Assembly (NCBI RefSeq): GCF_965638725.1
Contig: NC_134958.1
Span: 22,413,964 to 22,477,963, forward strand
Source: Aptenodytes patagonicus
Taxonomy: Eukaryota > Chordata > Aves > Sphenisciformes > Spheniscidae
Length of the DNA stretch: 64,000 nucleotides
Direction of reading: 5' to 3'
The notes beneath the pieces were generated by a model. It was not told the DNA's origin and ran no database searches. It was given only the letters and a program-made list of their open reading frames with translations. Position numbers and translations under genes: made by a program. This document shows, one piece after another, positions 43,690-54,567 of this stretch (position 1 is its first letter; every line of letters begins with the position of its first letter).

Positions 43690-46600
43690 GTAGGAGCGGG
43701 TTGGGGCAGAGGGAGGGAGGCCCGCCAGCAGCCGCTCTGGCGGGGGGGAGCGAGCGGGGACGGTTATCTAATAGACGCTCGTCCTCGATTCTGATCGCGT
43801 TCCAGAGCCAGCGCTGAGCGGTGGCAGCTTTCATTTCCTGACTGCGGATCAGCTTTAAACCCGCAAATCCCAGGGATGGAAGTAGAGGGCTTAATTGTGT
43901 CTGCCTTCCCTTACGTGCGTCTGTCTCTGTATCTAGCCAAAAGTTCTTCCCAAAGCGACGTCTTTAATATTAGCGAGGGCGAACAGCCTGCCCCGGGCTC
44001 GTGTTTCCCGGTTCTAATGCTGTGGAGGCGTTACGGTCTTTCTCGCCCGACAACCCGCTCCCTTCTGAAATTATTACCGATCAGATTTAAAGTAACGATG
44101 CCTTCCCCTCACCTATGCTGTCAGAAAGGATCCGAGCATCGCTAACTGATCTTTCCTGCTTCGGCTCTGGATTTTACCTTTGATCCTCTCTTTGTTCAGC
44201 GTTTCCACAGGGACAATTAGGTACGGGGAGCGGGGTGGATAAGGCCTCTGATAACAGGAGCTGCGGCGAGGGTTCTGGAACAGAGGCGGGAGCGCTGGTG
44301 GGGAGCTGCGCGCTGACACGTCGCGGTGCGCGACCGGAATGGGCTGGTGATCCTCGCTGCTCGGCGGTACCGGAGCTGCTGCGGTTCCACTGGTTGAACG
44401 GGGCAGGTGCAGCCAGAAGGGAGCCCAGTTCGGCTTTTAAATTCCTGAGATGTTCTACAGATTAAGTTCTCCGCCGAGCCTGGCTTTTGTTTACTTGAAG
44501 GAAGCGGATTGTAAAGTACAGCTGACGCACGCAATGGCCTTCTCCATTCTTTCATCTGATGGGTTACGTGGGACAGATTTGGATGAAAACAGGCTTTTGC
44601 TAGGCGAAAACCTTCTTGCCCCTTTAGTCTCGGACTGCGAGCCTCTCGCGGGTTCGCTGGTCTCTGTATTTTAGGTTGTTTTTTCTGAATCCTCTGTATC
44701 GTAGAAGTACCCACTGAAGTTTCCCAAAGGTGTGTTCGGAGCCGAGTATCGGCGTTGGAACGGAGCCCTCGGGGTCTTTTTTGTGTTTGGGATAGTTCAG
44801 CGGTGACCTAGGGCCGCTGCCGTCTTGGCAGGCAGTTTGAAATTTTAGTCTTGATCCAAGGTGAGATGAACCACCCCAGGCGTTCCTGCGTCCCGTTAAG
44901 CTGCCGGCGAGAGAGCCAATCGCTGCCAAAGCAGAGAGGCGCAAAGAACGAAAGTTCCCGTTTGCGGCCTGAAGCAGCTGCAGCGAGGTCTCGGTTGGAG
45001 AAGCCGTTGCTCTTGCTGTCGGCTGGGTACATACGACAGCGTCGACCTGGCCGGGCGCCCGCCCAAAATACCGCTGTTCGTCACTGGAAAGCCAACGCGC
45101 TGTTCCCGTCTCCGAGTTGCAACGCCTTCTGCCGAAAACGCGGCTTCTCCCCCGATGACGCGTGAAGCCAGGCTTGTAGCGGAAGCTGTTTTATTAGACC
45201 GACTGTAACGGCTGGGGTGGCGCAGACAGTCGTGCTTTCGGGGGGCGGGTACAAGCAGGCCGCTGCTACGTGATGCCGCTTTTGCTGCCCCCTTTAAAAG
45301 AGGTACCGTAACAGTGCTGCCAGGGGAAGCCCGTGGGACCCGCAGAGCAAAAGGCGGGAGCTTCAGCATCGCAGCTCTAGCTTGAGGCGCTTGCAGCTCG
45401 CAGATCCCCTCTAACTGAGCGCGGGGCAGGGAGAGCTGCTCTCGGCGTTAACGTGCACGGACGGTACCTAAAACTGCCTGTGCGACGCCAGCTTGTAAAC
45501 ACACAGGGGAGCTTTGTCTGAGGTCTCCTGGCCCTTCCCCATGCCGAGGTGAGCTTGGCTGAAAGTTTCCCTCACATACTTGCAGCCCTCGGTCGTCACT
45601 AGAGGCGCGGGAGCTTGACTATACCGCGGAGACCAGGTTTTCCTTCTGGCTCTCGGTACTGATCTGTTGAGCCGGTGTGCGTGTGTACACCGAAGGCTTG
45701 GTGCTCGGGGGACTCCGGTCCCCGCTGGGGTGGTGACTGGGGCACCGCTGGTGCCTTCAGTTCTCGGTTTGTTCAAGGACTAATGAGAGTCCTTCCTGGG
45801 GGAGGAGAAACGATGTTAGAAAAACGCTTGCGTACGGTGGCGGAGGTGGCTCGGATGAGGTGGGCAGCTCAGCTCGAGCTCTGAGTGGGTGGTTTCCCCC
45901 CGGCTCCTTGCAACGTGGGAGTGCCGCACCGTTTTCTCTTGCCAGCTTTCTCCTTCTTCTCATCTGAGAAACTCGGCTGAGGGGCGGTCAGCGTTTGAGC
46001 CGCAGCGGAGGGGTGGTTTGAAGCTAGGATGCTTGCGGTCGTTTCCCTGCCACCAGGGAGTGGGAGCACGAGCACTTCGTTTCAGTGGGACTCTGCCTTT
46101 CCTGCTTTTCCGGGCTTATAAATGCATTCTTGTTTGTGCTACAGCCATGACAGGATGCCTTATCACAGGAGATACAGACGGGACAGCGACGCCTACAGAT
46201 TTGAAGACCGAAGCCCGTCTTTTGGAGAGGACTATTACTCGACCCGCTCGCGGAACTGGCGGCGATCCAGAGGCAGAGAGCAGCACCGTCCGAAGAAACA
46301 TCAGCATCACTGCCGGAAACGCAGGACCAGGTCTTGTAGCAGTGCCTCCTCGGTGAGTAGCATCCAGAATGAGTTCAGGATTGTTCAGGGTTTTAACTGT
46401 TCTTACCTCCTTTCAGCTCTGAACACTCTGGGTGAGTACCTCTAATCCCATTTTTGTGTTTGTTTTCATTACGTGGAACGTATAGTCCAAAACCTGTGTC
46501 TTGTTAAGCGGGAAGCGTTTGTAGCTATCGGTTTTTACTAGTCCAGCCCCCGTAGCCTTAATACGTGAGGAAACCAAGCTGCGTTCTTTACGGCCGGGGA

Positions 46601-49600
46601 GGGGATCGGGGAAGGCTTCGAACGGCACACACGTGATAGGCTGACGAGGGCGAGCCCTGGCCGCAGGCCAGCCTGGCTGCTGGGGATCGGTCACTGTTCG
46701 GGTTTACACACGGCCAGGGCTTCGCTTCCGCGTACTGCTGCTGCTTTGGGTGTGGGGGGGGGGTTTTGGTCCGCAAGCGGCGGCACGGAGCGCTCCTGCG
46801 AAGGCACCCGGATTTGACTTTGTGCCAGGATCCCGTACCAGATGGGGTCGGTCAGCCTGGTTCTCCCGAGCTGTTAGCCCTGTGGTTATTAATCCCCGTC
46901 CCGCTGTACTTAGAGAAAGGCTTCCACCTTCCGAGGAGACGCACGTGTCCTCTTTGCCTGGAAATCCACACGAGGGTCCTTGGATTTCAGCTTCTTTGAA
47001 AACTTCCCCGTTTTCCACCCTGAAACGTAGTATTCCTTTCAAGGATTAACAGGGAATGTTTGGAACTGGGTAGGGAGGCTGGTCCCGGGACCCGGGAATA
47101 CCCTGGAAGTGTTGTGAGGTACCGGACCAAATGTCTCTGCTTCACTGCTTCTCTCCTGTAAGGAACGTTTCCATCTTTCACAAGTTTGTTGCTTTAAACG
47201 TTGTTACAACTAAACGACCGAGTCCTGATCCCCGCAGTCATAGCGGATACCTGCATGGCTGGGAACTTCTGACGGTCTGTTGCTTTCCTCCTTTTCTTTC
47301 TTTCCCGTTGACTTTTAGTTTGAGAAAGAGCCAGGGTTATGAGGAAAACGCTCCAGTGCGGTTTGCGTGTGTGCGTGCGGTGATAACGGTGTGCAGGTTT
47401 GGGCTGGCGTGACCTAAATCCTTTGAAGTCTCACGGCTGTCTCAACTGTCCTCTCTACCTTCTCCTCCGTTTCAGCTGACCTTCAGGGGTTCGATTGTGG
47501 CTCACTGTTTTGGACTAGCTGGGGGGGTGAGGGGCAACAGAAGAGAAGCCCGACGGAAGCTCGGGCGTGGAAATGTAGAGCTTTGTACTCGTTTCTTTGG
47601 CTGTAGAGATTGCAACTATCTTTAAGGCTAAACAGAAAAAGATCAGGAATTAGGGCAGCTTGCTTTGTGGACCCCGGGTCCTTTCGGGAAGGTTCGGCTG
47701 GTTTTCCAGTAGAAGCTAGCAGTAGCAGGGGTGAATGTGACCTCGTACCTTTAGCGGATGCCTGAAGTGGAGTGAAACGCTCCCCGGGGATTAATTTAAC
47801 CGTCCTGTTCCTAAAGTTCTCCCAGGCTTAAAATTGCATCCGAAGGCCGATGTGCAACACCAGGTCTGTTTGCAGCCAGTCGGGCGTGTGGATTTAGGAT
47901 CGGCGTGGTAGTAGGTTCTGTCAAGAAGGGAAGGGCTGGTTCGTAGCCGGGGCAGGACACGGCTCTGGGTAGCTGGCGACCTGTTAACCGAGGTACAAAA
48001 GAGCAGGCTACACAGAGGGAGAACTGCTACTCTGGCTTCTACTGGACAGCTTGTCCAAACCGACAGCTCGTATACCCTTCGTCACGTTTGCCAGCGGAGA
48101 AAATGACGTTCTTCTGGCAAAGCCCTCCTTCTTCTTGTGCCTCCGGCAGCACCCTCCGGTGCTGCGGAGGAAGCTGCTCCTCTGTGGGGAACGGTGGTGC
48201 CGTGCCAAGCCACCTTAACACTGGAGCCTCCCAGCTGCTGCTTTCCCTTCAGAGAAGAGGGGGGCATTTTCCTGCCTAAGAGGCGGCGGCGGCGGCACCA
48301 GAGGCCGTAGCTAATGAGAGAGTTTTCTTTACATACCTGTAGCTGTTGATTACTTTTCTGTTTTTGAAGTTAGTTTGTGTCTTGACGTGTCCCTTGCAAT
48401 ATCCCTATCGTTATATATGCTGTGTGCCTTATGAAATGCTGGGATCTGGAAAATCCAACCACCGACGCACCGTCATCTCCACCTTTGAATGACACCACAA
48501 TCCTGCCACTCGGAACTGCCCGCTGTGCGCGCTTGGTCGTATGCCGTTTCGGGGGGCGGTGTGTACAGAGAAGCCAACAGAGCAGTAAGCGCAGCAGGAG
48601 CGTGGAAGATGACAAGGAAGGCCACCTGGTGTGCAGGATCGGCGATTGGCTTCAAGAGCGATGTACAGCCACCTTTCGTAAAACTTTACCTCTCTACTTT
48701 CTATCCCCATGTTAGACGAGATCTCTCGTATTGTACTGGAGGGGTCTCTAGTGTTTTATTGCTTATAAATGGACTGACCAGTAAATTGCCTGAGGCAGAC
48801 AATAGACACTTGAGTTTTAAAGAGTGTAGCAGAGAGACATTTTTTGCTTTGACATTTTATTGCTGTGAAATTGCAGGACCTCAGCTCTCGCCAAGCCCCT
48901 GAAGTTCATGTCCACTCCTGTTTTCTCTCCTAGATGAAATTGTCGGCAGCCTTGGCGAAGGCACTTTTGGCAAAGTGGTGGAGTGTGTGGACCATGCCAG
49001 GTGGGCATCTTTCCCTGCCAGAGAACTTGTCCGTCCCTTCTGCATCAAGCCCAGATGCTCACAAGCGTGGCGGGATTAACGCTGCCGGTTTTGCATGGGC
49101 CTGGACTCTGCTGGACCGAACTTTTGTTGTCACCTTCCACTTGTCACTGCGGTAGAAACTATTTCTTATAGCAAGTGGAAAGTGGAACCAGTCCCCCGAG
49201 TTGGCAGACTGATGTGTTAAGGGAAGCAGGGGAGTTCGTTCAGTGGCTGAGGGCTTCGGCACAGGCTGTTCTACTGCCCTACTGCAAAAGCAACGAACTC
49301 CGGCTGAGGGATGGGCCGGGCAGCTGGGGGAAGCGACCTCTTAATCTGCTGGGGTACTTCTTTTTTTTTTTTTTCTTAACCTCTCCTGTGGTTACACTTG
49401 ACCCCTGTCTCTTCCTGACCTTCTGTCTGGCTCTGAGCTGTGGGGTCAGCTTAGCATAGGAGCCACCGGGGTCTCCTGCCTCCTCGGAAATCTCTCTGGC
49501 ACGGTTGGAGAGGGGAGGTGGCTGCTGGAGGCGCAGTGACCTTACGGACTGCTGTGTCAGGAAATGGTGTGCTTGCGGAGCTGTCTGCAGCTCTCTTTGG

Positions 49601-52600
49601 AGTGTCAGCCAGCAATAGCCTTTCGCTTCAAATTTCCATGTGGTACTTAACTACTGGTCAGGCGGCATAAATCTTTGGCAGACCTTTGAGCTCAGAGCTT
49701 TGTTGGGACCCAGCAATGACTAAGCCTCTTAACACGTGAAAACATGACGGGAGTAACTGGCACGTGCCCTCTCTCTGCGGACTGAGGACGTGCGTACGTA
49801 GGCTCTTTCTCTGACTCCATCCTTTTGTCTCTTCCCTTACAGAGGCAAATCTCAGGTGGCGCTGAAAATCATAAAAAATGTTGGAAAATACCGAGAAGCA
49901 GCCAGGCTGGAAATTAACGTCCTGAAAAAAATCAAAGAGAAGGACAAGGAGAACAAATTGTAAGTTCCTGCGAGGCTCCCGGGTCGTCGGTACCCAGGTC
50001 CTTACAGACAAGCGGTCTGCTTGGGTGACGTCCAAAGAAATACAGGGCTGAGGACTGGAATACCTGGAATGCTTGTCTCCTGTGTGGGGGAAAACCTGCC
50101 TCGTGCCTCTGCGTTTTGGAAGAAGAGAGTCTGTCTCTAGTTCTACTCAACACTTGTTTACTTAAACTTTTAACGACTGACGTGCCAGGTCATAGTGAGG
50201 AAAAAAATTAGCTAGACCTTCTTCTCTAACAGCCACCTGCTGCCTTGTCCCACTTGAATTGGAGATCTCTCTCTAAAGGTGGTTGAGCAAGGCGGGGAGG
50301 GGGTGTCTCCGGTGTACACAGAGGGATGACTGTGCTTCCGAGTCGGCTGGCTCAGAGCTTTTGCTCGCCAACCGCTTCTGAAGTAGCCAACGACTGGGAG
50401 AATGACTGTTCTGTCGAGTCCCTGGATGATGGTTAATCCTCGTGTCTCTCTCTGCGCAGCTTGTGCGTCCTGATGTCAGACTGGTTCAACTTCCACGGCC
50501 ACATGTGCATCGCCTTTGAGCTTCTGGGCAAGAACACTTTTGAGTTCCTGAAGGAGAATAACTTCCAGCCATACCCTCTCCCTCAGATCCGGCACATGGC
50601 CTACCAGCTCTGCCACGCCTTGAGATGTAAGTCACCCGGGGCCAGCCTTGCTAGGCGACGATGTCTCGCCAGAATGGGTCGGGAGGGAGCTGAGGAGGAG
50701 TTGGCTTGGCGCTTTGATGGGCAGAATTGTACGGGTGCTTCAGCGTGTCGTTCTTACATGTATTTTGTTCTCTCTCCTCTTTGCCACCTGTGCAGTTCTA
50801 CACGACAACCAGCTGACTCACACTGACCTCAAGCCAGAAAACATCTTGTTCGTCAACTCAGATTTTGACACTCTGTACAACGAGAAAAAGGTGGGTTATG
50901 TCCAAAAGAGCAGTGAATAGACCAGGAATAGCCTGCCTTTCCCTCCCTGCAGAAATTGCATCTTCCCTGTTCTGTACGTGCCCCACAGGGCCTTAGAAGT
51001 CTGTTTAGTGGGAACAAACTGGAAGTCGGGCCTCTTCTTTCTCCGGTGCCTTCTAAAAGCCTTAAGACTGCTTCAGGGGCTCCAGTCCATGAAATGGCGT
51101 GTTCGGTGGCTTTCCTGAACACTGATCTGAGATGTAGAGAGCTCAGAGCTTCACAGTTATAATCCTTTTGATTAGTAGTGCAGACGTGGCAGTTCTGGGG
51201 TCAGAGAGCTCCTCTCAAAGCCTAGCTTAATCCTGAACCAGCTATTAGAAGCACTGAGGACTTCCTGTTTGCTTGCAGAGCTGTGAGGAGAAATCCGTTC
51301 GGAACACGAGCATTCGTGTGGCAGACTTTGGAAGCGCCACCTTCGATCACGAGCACCACACCACTATCGTGGCTACCCGGCACTACCGTCCACCAGAAGT
51401 GATTCTGGGTGAGTACTGCAGGGCTTTGGGGAGTCTCAGACGGGTGGAGGAGAACAGTTGTCCCAGGAATGCCGTAGGATGCTGCTGCCTAGAGGAAAAC
51501 CGGCTTGAGAAGCACTCCAGTTCTTGGGGATAACCTGTTCCATGCATTGCTGCAACACCACCTCAGCGGTCCCAAGCTCCCGATTGTATGGAAGGTGTTC
51601 GTGGATAGTGCAGGCCCTTGACGTGGAGTGCAGAGAGCTGAGGAAAGCCTGTGAGACTCGGGAAGCGCTCAGATTGGCTCCAGGGGAATGCACAGTCAGC
51701 GTAAGCTGAAACAGAAGCAGCTGGGGGAGACAGGCTGGGGGATGAAGGGATTGAGAGCGGCCCTGCCGAGAAGGGCTTGGGGGTACTGGTGGATGAAAAG
51801 CTGGACATGAGCCAGCAATGTGCGCTCGCAGCCCAGAAGGCCAATTGTATCCTGGGCTGCATCCAAAGCAGCGTGGCCAGCAGGTCGAGGGAGGGGATTC
51901 TGCCCCTCTGCTCTGCTCTGGTGAGACCCCACCTGGAGTCCTGCGTCCAGCTCTGGAGCCCTCAGCACAAGAAAGACACGGACCTGTTGGAGCGGGTCCA
52001 GAAGAGGGCCACGAAAATGATCAGGGGGATGGAACACCTCTCCTGTGAAGAAAGGCTGAGAGAGTTGGGGTTGTTCAGCCTAGAGAAGAGAAGGCTTCGG
52101 GGAGACCTTATTGCAGCCTATCAGTACTTAAAGGGGGCTCATAAAAAAGATGGGGACAAACTTTTTAGCAGGGCCTGTTGTGACAGGACAAGGGGGAATG
52201 GCTTTAAACTAAAGGGGGGTAGATTTAGACTAGATGTAAGGAAGAAATGTTTTACGCTGAGGGTGGTGAAGCACTGGCACAGGTTGCCCAGAGAGGTGGT
52301 GGATGCCCCATCCCTGGAAACATTCCAGGTCAGGTTGGACGGGGCTCTGAGCAACCTGCTCTAGTTGAAGATGTCCCTGCCCACGGCAGGGGGGTTGGAC
52401 TAGATGACCTTTAGAGGGCCCTTCCAACCCCAACTGTTATACGATTCTGTGACTTGACGGTCCTCTTGCCAGTGTGCAGCACTGGAAAGTGCAGAGATAA
52501 CCTCTAGGTCTGTCTTTGTGTAATCCCTGCGGTTTCAAGAAGGAACTAGCAGAAATCTGGTGGGACTTGTTGGGAGCGCAAAGTTAACTTGATTCTCTTT

Positions 52601-54070
52601 GCAGAGCTGGGCTGGGCACAGCCATGCGATGTCTGGAGTACCGGCTGCATTCTGTTTGAGTATTACCGTGGCTTCACGCTCTTCCAGGTATGATTCTTGC
52701 GAGAGGCATTGTACCCTAAAAATCCTTAATGGGAAGGGAAGGGAAACGCAGATCAGGCACTAAAAATCAGAAGCTGAGTTTGAAAATAAGCCCAGGAAGA
52801 CTGACGGTTTGAGGACTCGTGCCTTGCTGGAAGGACGAGGTGCAGATCACTTCTGGTTTCTTCACTGTGCCCGTGAAGAATAGAAGAATCAAGAGAGCAA
52901 GTAGAGGTGGACAGGAGCCGCATCATTCCTGACGGAGGCTTGTCTCTTCCCCTGTACTTGTATAGGGGACAGACCTTTTGTCATCAGATCTCCACGTTCC
53001 GAACTAATGCACCATTGCTCTTTTCCTTTGCAGACCCATGAGAATCGTGAGCATCTTGTCATGATGGAAAAAATCCTCGGGCCAATTCCATCTCACATGA
53101 TCCACAAAACTCGGTAAGAACCTGTTCCTGAACTCGGACAGTCCAGTCAACTGTTTGTGGCTAATTACTCAGGATAGCAATTCTCTGTCCTCACACCGGG
53201 TCTTACCTACGTGGGTATAGCCCTGAGAGACCTGCTGGAAGTTTTGTTTGTGACCCTGATCACGGGTTCTAGGGGAAATGGCTGAGCTGCTTATGTACGG
53301 CAGAGATTATAGTGTTAATTTGTCATTGAGTTGCGCAGGCTGCTGCCTTCCCGCTGCCCCTGTGGGTGAGCTCTCCTGGGAACGCGTGCCCCCGCTCCCC
53401 GAGTAGCCTTGCTGAACGCCACCTCTCCTTTGCAGGAAGCAGAAATATTTCCACAATGGGAACCTGGTATGGGATGAGAACACGTCCGATGGGAGATACG
53501 TCCAAGAGAACTGCAAGCCCCTGCGGGTAGGTGCTGCTCGGTTGGCTGGTGGAGGGCTGGCTGCGGCGCGAGGCCGAGCCGCTGTGCCGTTCCCTTCCCC
53601 ACATCAGTGGCGTGGGGCTTAGGGATGGGGATTCTCCTTAGTAACTGGCTTTTACAGCGCCCCAAACTCTCATCTGCAGTAACAGAAGTTTATTGGTCTA
53701 ACTAACTGAAGCAGGACAGGTACTAGGGAAGTCGGGCAGTGCAAGGGCCAGCGGAATGCTGTACTTCAGGAGGGGAGACAGCCATTACCTCCCTGTACAT
53801 CACAAAGCTCGGGCCTAGGGTTCAGTCCCTGTCCTACCGGAGTGCTACACCCCTCTCTCTCTCCCCCCTGCCCTTCTCTTTCAGACGTACATGCTGCACG
53901 ACTCGCTGGAGCACGCACAGCTCTTTGACTTGATGAGGAGGATGTTAGAATTCGACCCTTCCCGGAGGATCACGTTCTCGGAAGCCCTCCTGCATCCCTT
54001 CTTCGCTGGCCTCTCTGCAGAGGAGAGGATGCTGTGCGGTCGAGGTGCCAGCCGGGACCTGAGCAGATGA
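43541..54070 (+). CDS. CLK3: CLK3, CDC-like (LAMMER) kinase 3, complete coding region
   Basis: Nuclear dual-specificity kinase that phosphorylates SR splicing factors. Twelve coding exons: 43541-43689, 46145-46352, 48569-48662, 48934-49000, 49843-49959, 50460-50626, 50796-50890, 51279-51408, 52605-52687, 53034-53113, 53436-53526 and 53885-54070. The sum is 1467 nt, 488 aa (human short isoform 490), with every phase consistent. An N-terminal Arg/Ser-rich region (1-120) precedes the kinase domain: Gly loop LGEGTFG (157-163), Lys181 in [14 protein letters not shown] (276-283, catalytic Asp278), DFG (315-317) and [12 protein letters not shown] (376-387), the LAMMER motif. The start is [11 protein letters not shown] as in human. 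An in-frame TGA at 43268 with no ATG between rules out a longer unspliced N-terminus. The gene converges with EDC3. Confidence 0.97.
43690..46144 (+). other. CLK3 intron 2 (2.5 kb)
   Basis: CpG-containing intron close to the promoter; no second gene, repeat or RNA is recognised. Confidence 0.85.
46145..46352 (+). CDS. CLK3: CLK3 coding exon 2 (RS region)
   Basis: 208 nt from acceptor tgctacag to donor TCG|gtgagt, ending phase 0. It codes [33 protein letters not shown] and [12 protein letters not shown], matching human CLK3 in order. Confidence 0.96.
46353..48568 (+). other. CLK3 intron 3 (2.2 kb) upstream of the regulated exon
   Basis: Its last ~60 nt have no polypyrimidine tract: the acceptor reads cggggggcggtgtgtacag, unusually purine-rich. 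No repeat or gene is recognised in the rest. Confidence 0.85.
48569..48662 (+). CDS. CLK3: CLK3 coding exon 3 (exon skipped in truncated CLK isoforms)
   Basis: This 94-nt exon codes [20 protein letters not shown] and [11 protein letters not shown], then T of a split Tyr codon. Both splice sites are weak (GC/purine-rich acceptor, donor CGAT|gtacag). It corresponds to the exon known as exon 4 in CLK1-4, whose skipping gives a kinase-less protein. At 94 nt, skipping shifts the frame. Confidence 0.95.
48663..48933 (+). other. CLK3 intron 4 (271 nt, candidate retained intron)
   Basis: Short intron. If retained, translation reads 17 extra codons (starting CTATFRK) to TAG at 48714-48716. Its 5' splice site is non-consensus and its 3' site (ttttctctcctag) is good. 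Confidence 0.7.
48934..49000 (+). CDS. CLK3: CLK3 coding exon 4 (glycine-rich loop)
   Basis: This 67-nt exon completes Tyr and codes [20 protein letters not shown] and A, ending phase 2 (AG|gtgggc). LGEGTFG is the ATP-binding loop. Confidence 0.96.
49001..49842 (+). other. CLK3 intron 5
   Basis: 842 nt with a T run near 49362 and a good acceptor (gtctcttcccttacag). Nothing else recognised. Confidence 0.85.
49843..49959 (+). CDS. CLK3: CLK3 coding exon 5 (catalytic Lys)
   Basis: 117 nt coding [38 protein letters not shown]. The Lys in VALK is the ATP-anchoring residue and Glu in RLEINVL the paired helix-C Glu. It ends phase 2 (TT|gtaagt). Confidence 0.97.
50460..50626 (+). CDS. CLK3: CLK3 coding exon 6 (hinge region)
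   Basis: 167 nt coding [40 protein letters not shown] and [11 protein letters not shown], the hinge and helices D/E. It ends phase 1 (AGAT|gtaagt). The preceding 500-nt intron (49960-50459) is featureless. Confidence 0.97.
50796..50890 (+). CDS. CLK3: CLK3 coding exon 7 (catalytic loop)
   Basis: 95 nt coding [39 protein letters not shown] is the CLK-type catalytic loop (Thr in place of Arg of HRD). It ends phase 0 (AAG|gtgggt). Confidence 0.97.
50891..51278 (+). other. CLK3 intron 8
   Basis: 388 nt, unremarkable, with acceptor cctgtttgcttgcag. Confidence 0.85.
51279..51408 (+). CDS. CLK3: CLK3 coding exon 8 (DFG and activation segment)
   Basis: 130 nt coding [40 protein letters not shown] and VIL. 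It carries the metal-binding DFG and the P+1 loop ATRHYRPPE typical of CLKs, and ends phase 1 (CTGG|gtgagt). Confidence 0.97.
51729..52452 (+). mobile_element. CR1 LINE, 5'-truncated, sense orientation in CLK3 intron 9
   Basis: It contains the C-terminal part of the CR1 ORF2 reverse transcriptase, open without interruption for about 195 codons (51777-52364, e.g. [40 protein letters not shown]). The CR1 3' UTR (AGATGACCTTTAGAGGGCCC, CTTCCAACCCCAACTGTTAT) and the terminal octamer ATTCTGTG (52444-52451) follow. 5' truncation and the octamer end are typical. The intact frame suggests a fairly recent insertion. The 5' border is approximate. The host intron spans 51409-52604. Confidence 0.93.
52605..52687 (+). 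CDS. CLK3: CLK3 coding exon 9
   Basis: 83 nt coding [20 protein letters not shown] and RGFTLFQ (helix F region), with acceptor gattctctttgcag and donor TTCCAG|gtatga. Human CLK3 has WSIGC where this has WSTGC. Confidence 0.97.
53034..53113 (+). CDS. CLK3: CLK3 coding exon 10 (LAMMER motif)
   Basis: 80 nt coding [37 protein letters not shown] is the LAMMER signature (EHLAMMERILG) with two conservative changes. It ends phase 2 (CG|gtaaga). The preceding intron (52688-53033) is featureless. Confidence 0.97.
53436..53526 (+). CDS. CLK3: CLK3 coding exon 11
   Basis: 91 nt coding [30 protein letters not shown], a CLK-specific insert region. It ends phase 0 (CGG|gtaggt). Introns 53114-53435 and 53527-53884 hold nothing recognised. 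Confidence 0.97.
53885..54070 (+). CDS. CLK3: CLK3 terminal coding exon
   Basis: It codes [58 protein letters not shown] and LSR before TGA (54068-54070). The last 15 residues differ from the human tail (...TSRNPSR), as expected for an unconstrained C-terminus. Confidence 0.96.
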   Translation, partial: TYMLHDSLEHAQLFDLMRRMLEFDPSRRITFSEALLHPFFAGLSAEERMLCGRGASRDLSR

Positions 54071-54265
54071 CAGCTGGGGAGGGTGCGATGCCTGCTGGAT
54101 TTGTACATACGGGATCGGTCTAGCCTCTGCAGTTCAGCCCCACTCGCTCTCTTTTCTCAGAGTTCAGAGGGGCTGGGGCACTGCGACAAGGACCCTGGGT
54201 AGGGGAGGGGAAGAAAAGCTACATTGGAAAGCACAGATTTGTCTATTTATATGTTGTAAAGTTAA

Positions 54266-54271
54266 AATAAA
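54266..54271 (+). terminator. CLK3 poly(A) signal
   Basis: AATAAA about 200 nt after the CLK3 stop, followed by a TGTTTCTTATTGTTTG downstream element. A second + strand AATAAA at 54530-54535 could give a longer 3' end. Confidence 0.8.
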
Positions 54272-54561
54272 GTGTTTCTTATTGTTTGATACTTCCCTTG
54301 TAGGCAGGTGTAGGGTTCTCTTGCTCCCAGCTTTGCCTTTTCTGCAAAGGAAGACGGAGATGTTGAAAAATTAACTGGAAACTAAGCAGCAGGAATCTTT
54401 GCTTCACTGGAGGGCAAAAAAACTCTCCCTGGTCTCTGCCCTCGCTCCTCTTGAACAGTGCGGAGCAGCGGGAAGACTTGCTCCAGCTGTGGTGTCAGGC
54501 TCTAGAATGATAGCAGACAAATAAATAGCTGCACACAAATAGCACACATGAATAGTTGCAC

Positions 54562-54567
54562 TTTATT
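54562..54567 (-). terminator. Probable EDC3 distal poly(A) signal
   Basis: TTTATT on the + strand reads AATAAA on the minus strand, about 3.47 kb past the EDC3 stop. It is the last such hexamer before the CLK3 3' end. A nearer candidate is at 55116-55121 inside a T tract. Confidence 0.5.

Noticed and set aside
47480-47510. Possible tRNA B-box (GGTTCGATTGTGG)
   Set aside because: No matching A-box or foldable acceptor stem at the right spacing.
48934-49155. Independent small gene starting [12 protein letters not shown]
   Set aside because: It is the shifted frame of the CLK3 glycine-loop exon, relevant only as the tail of the exon-skipped isoform.
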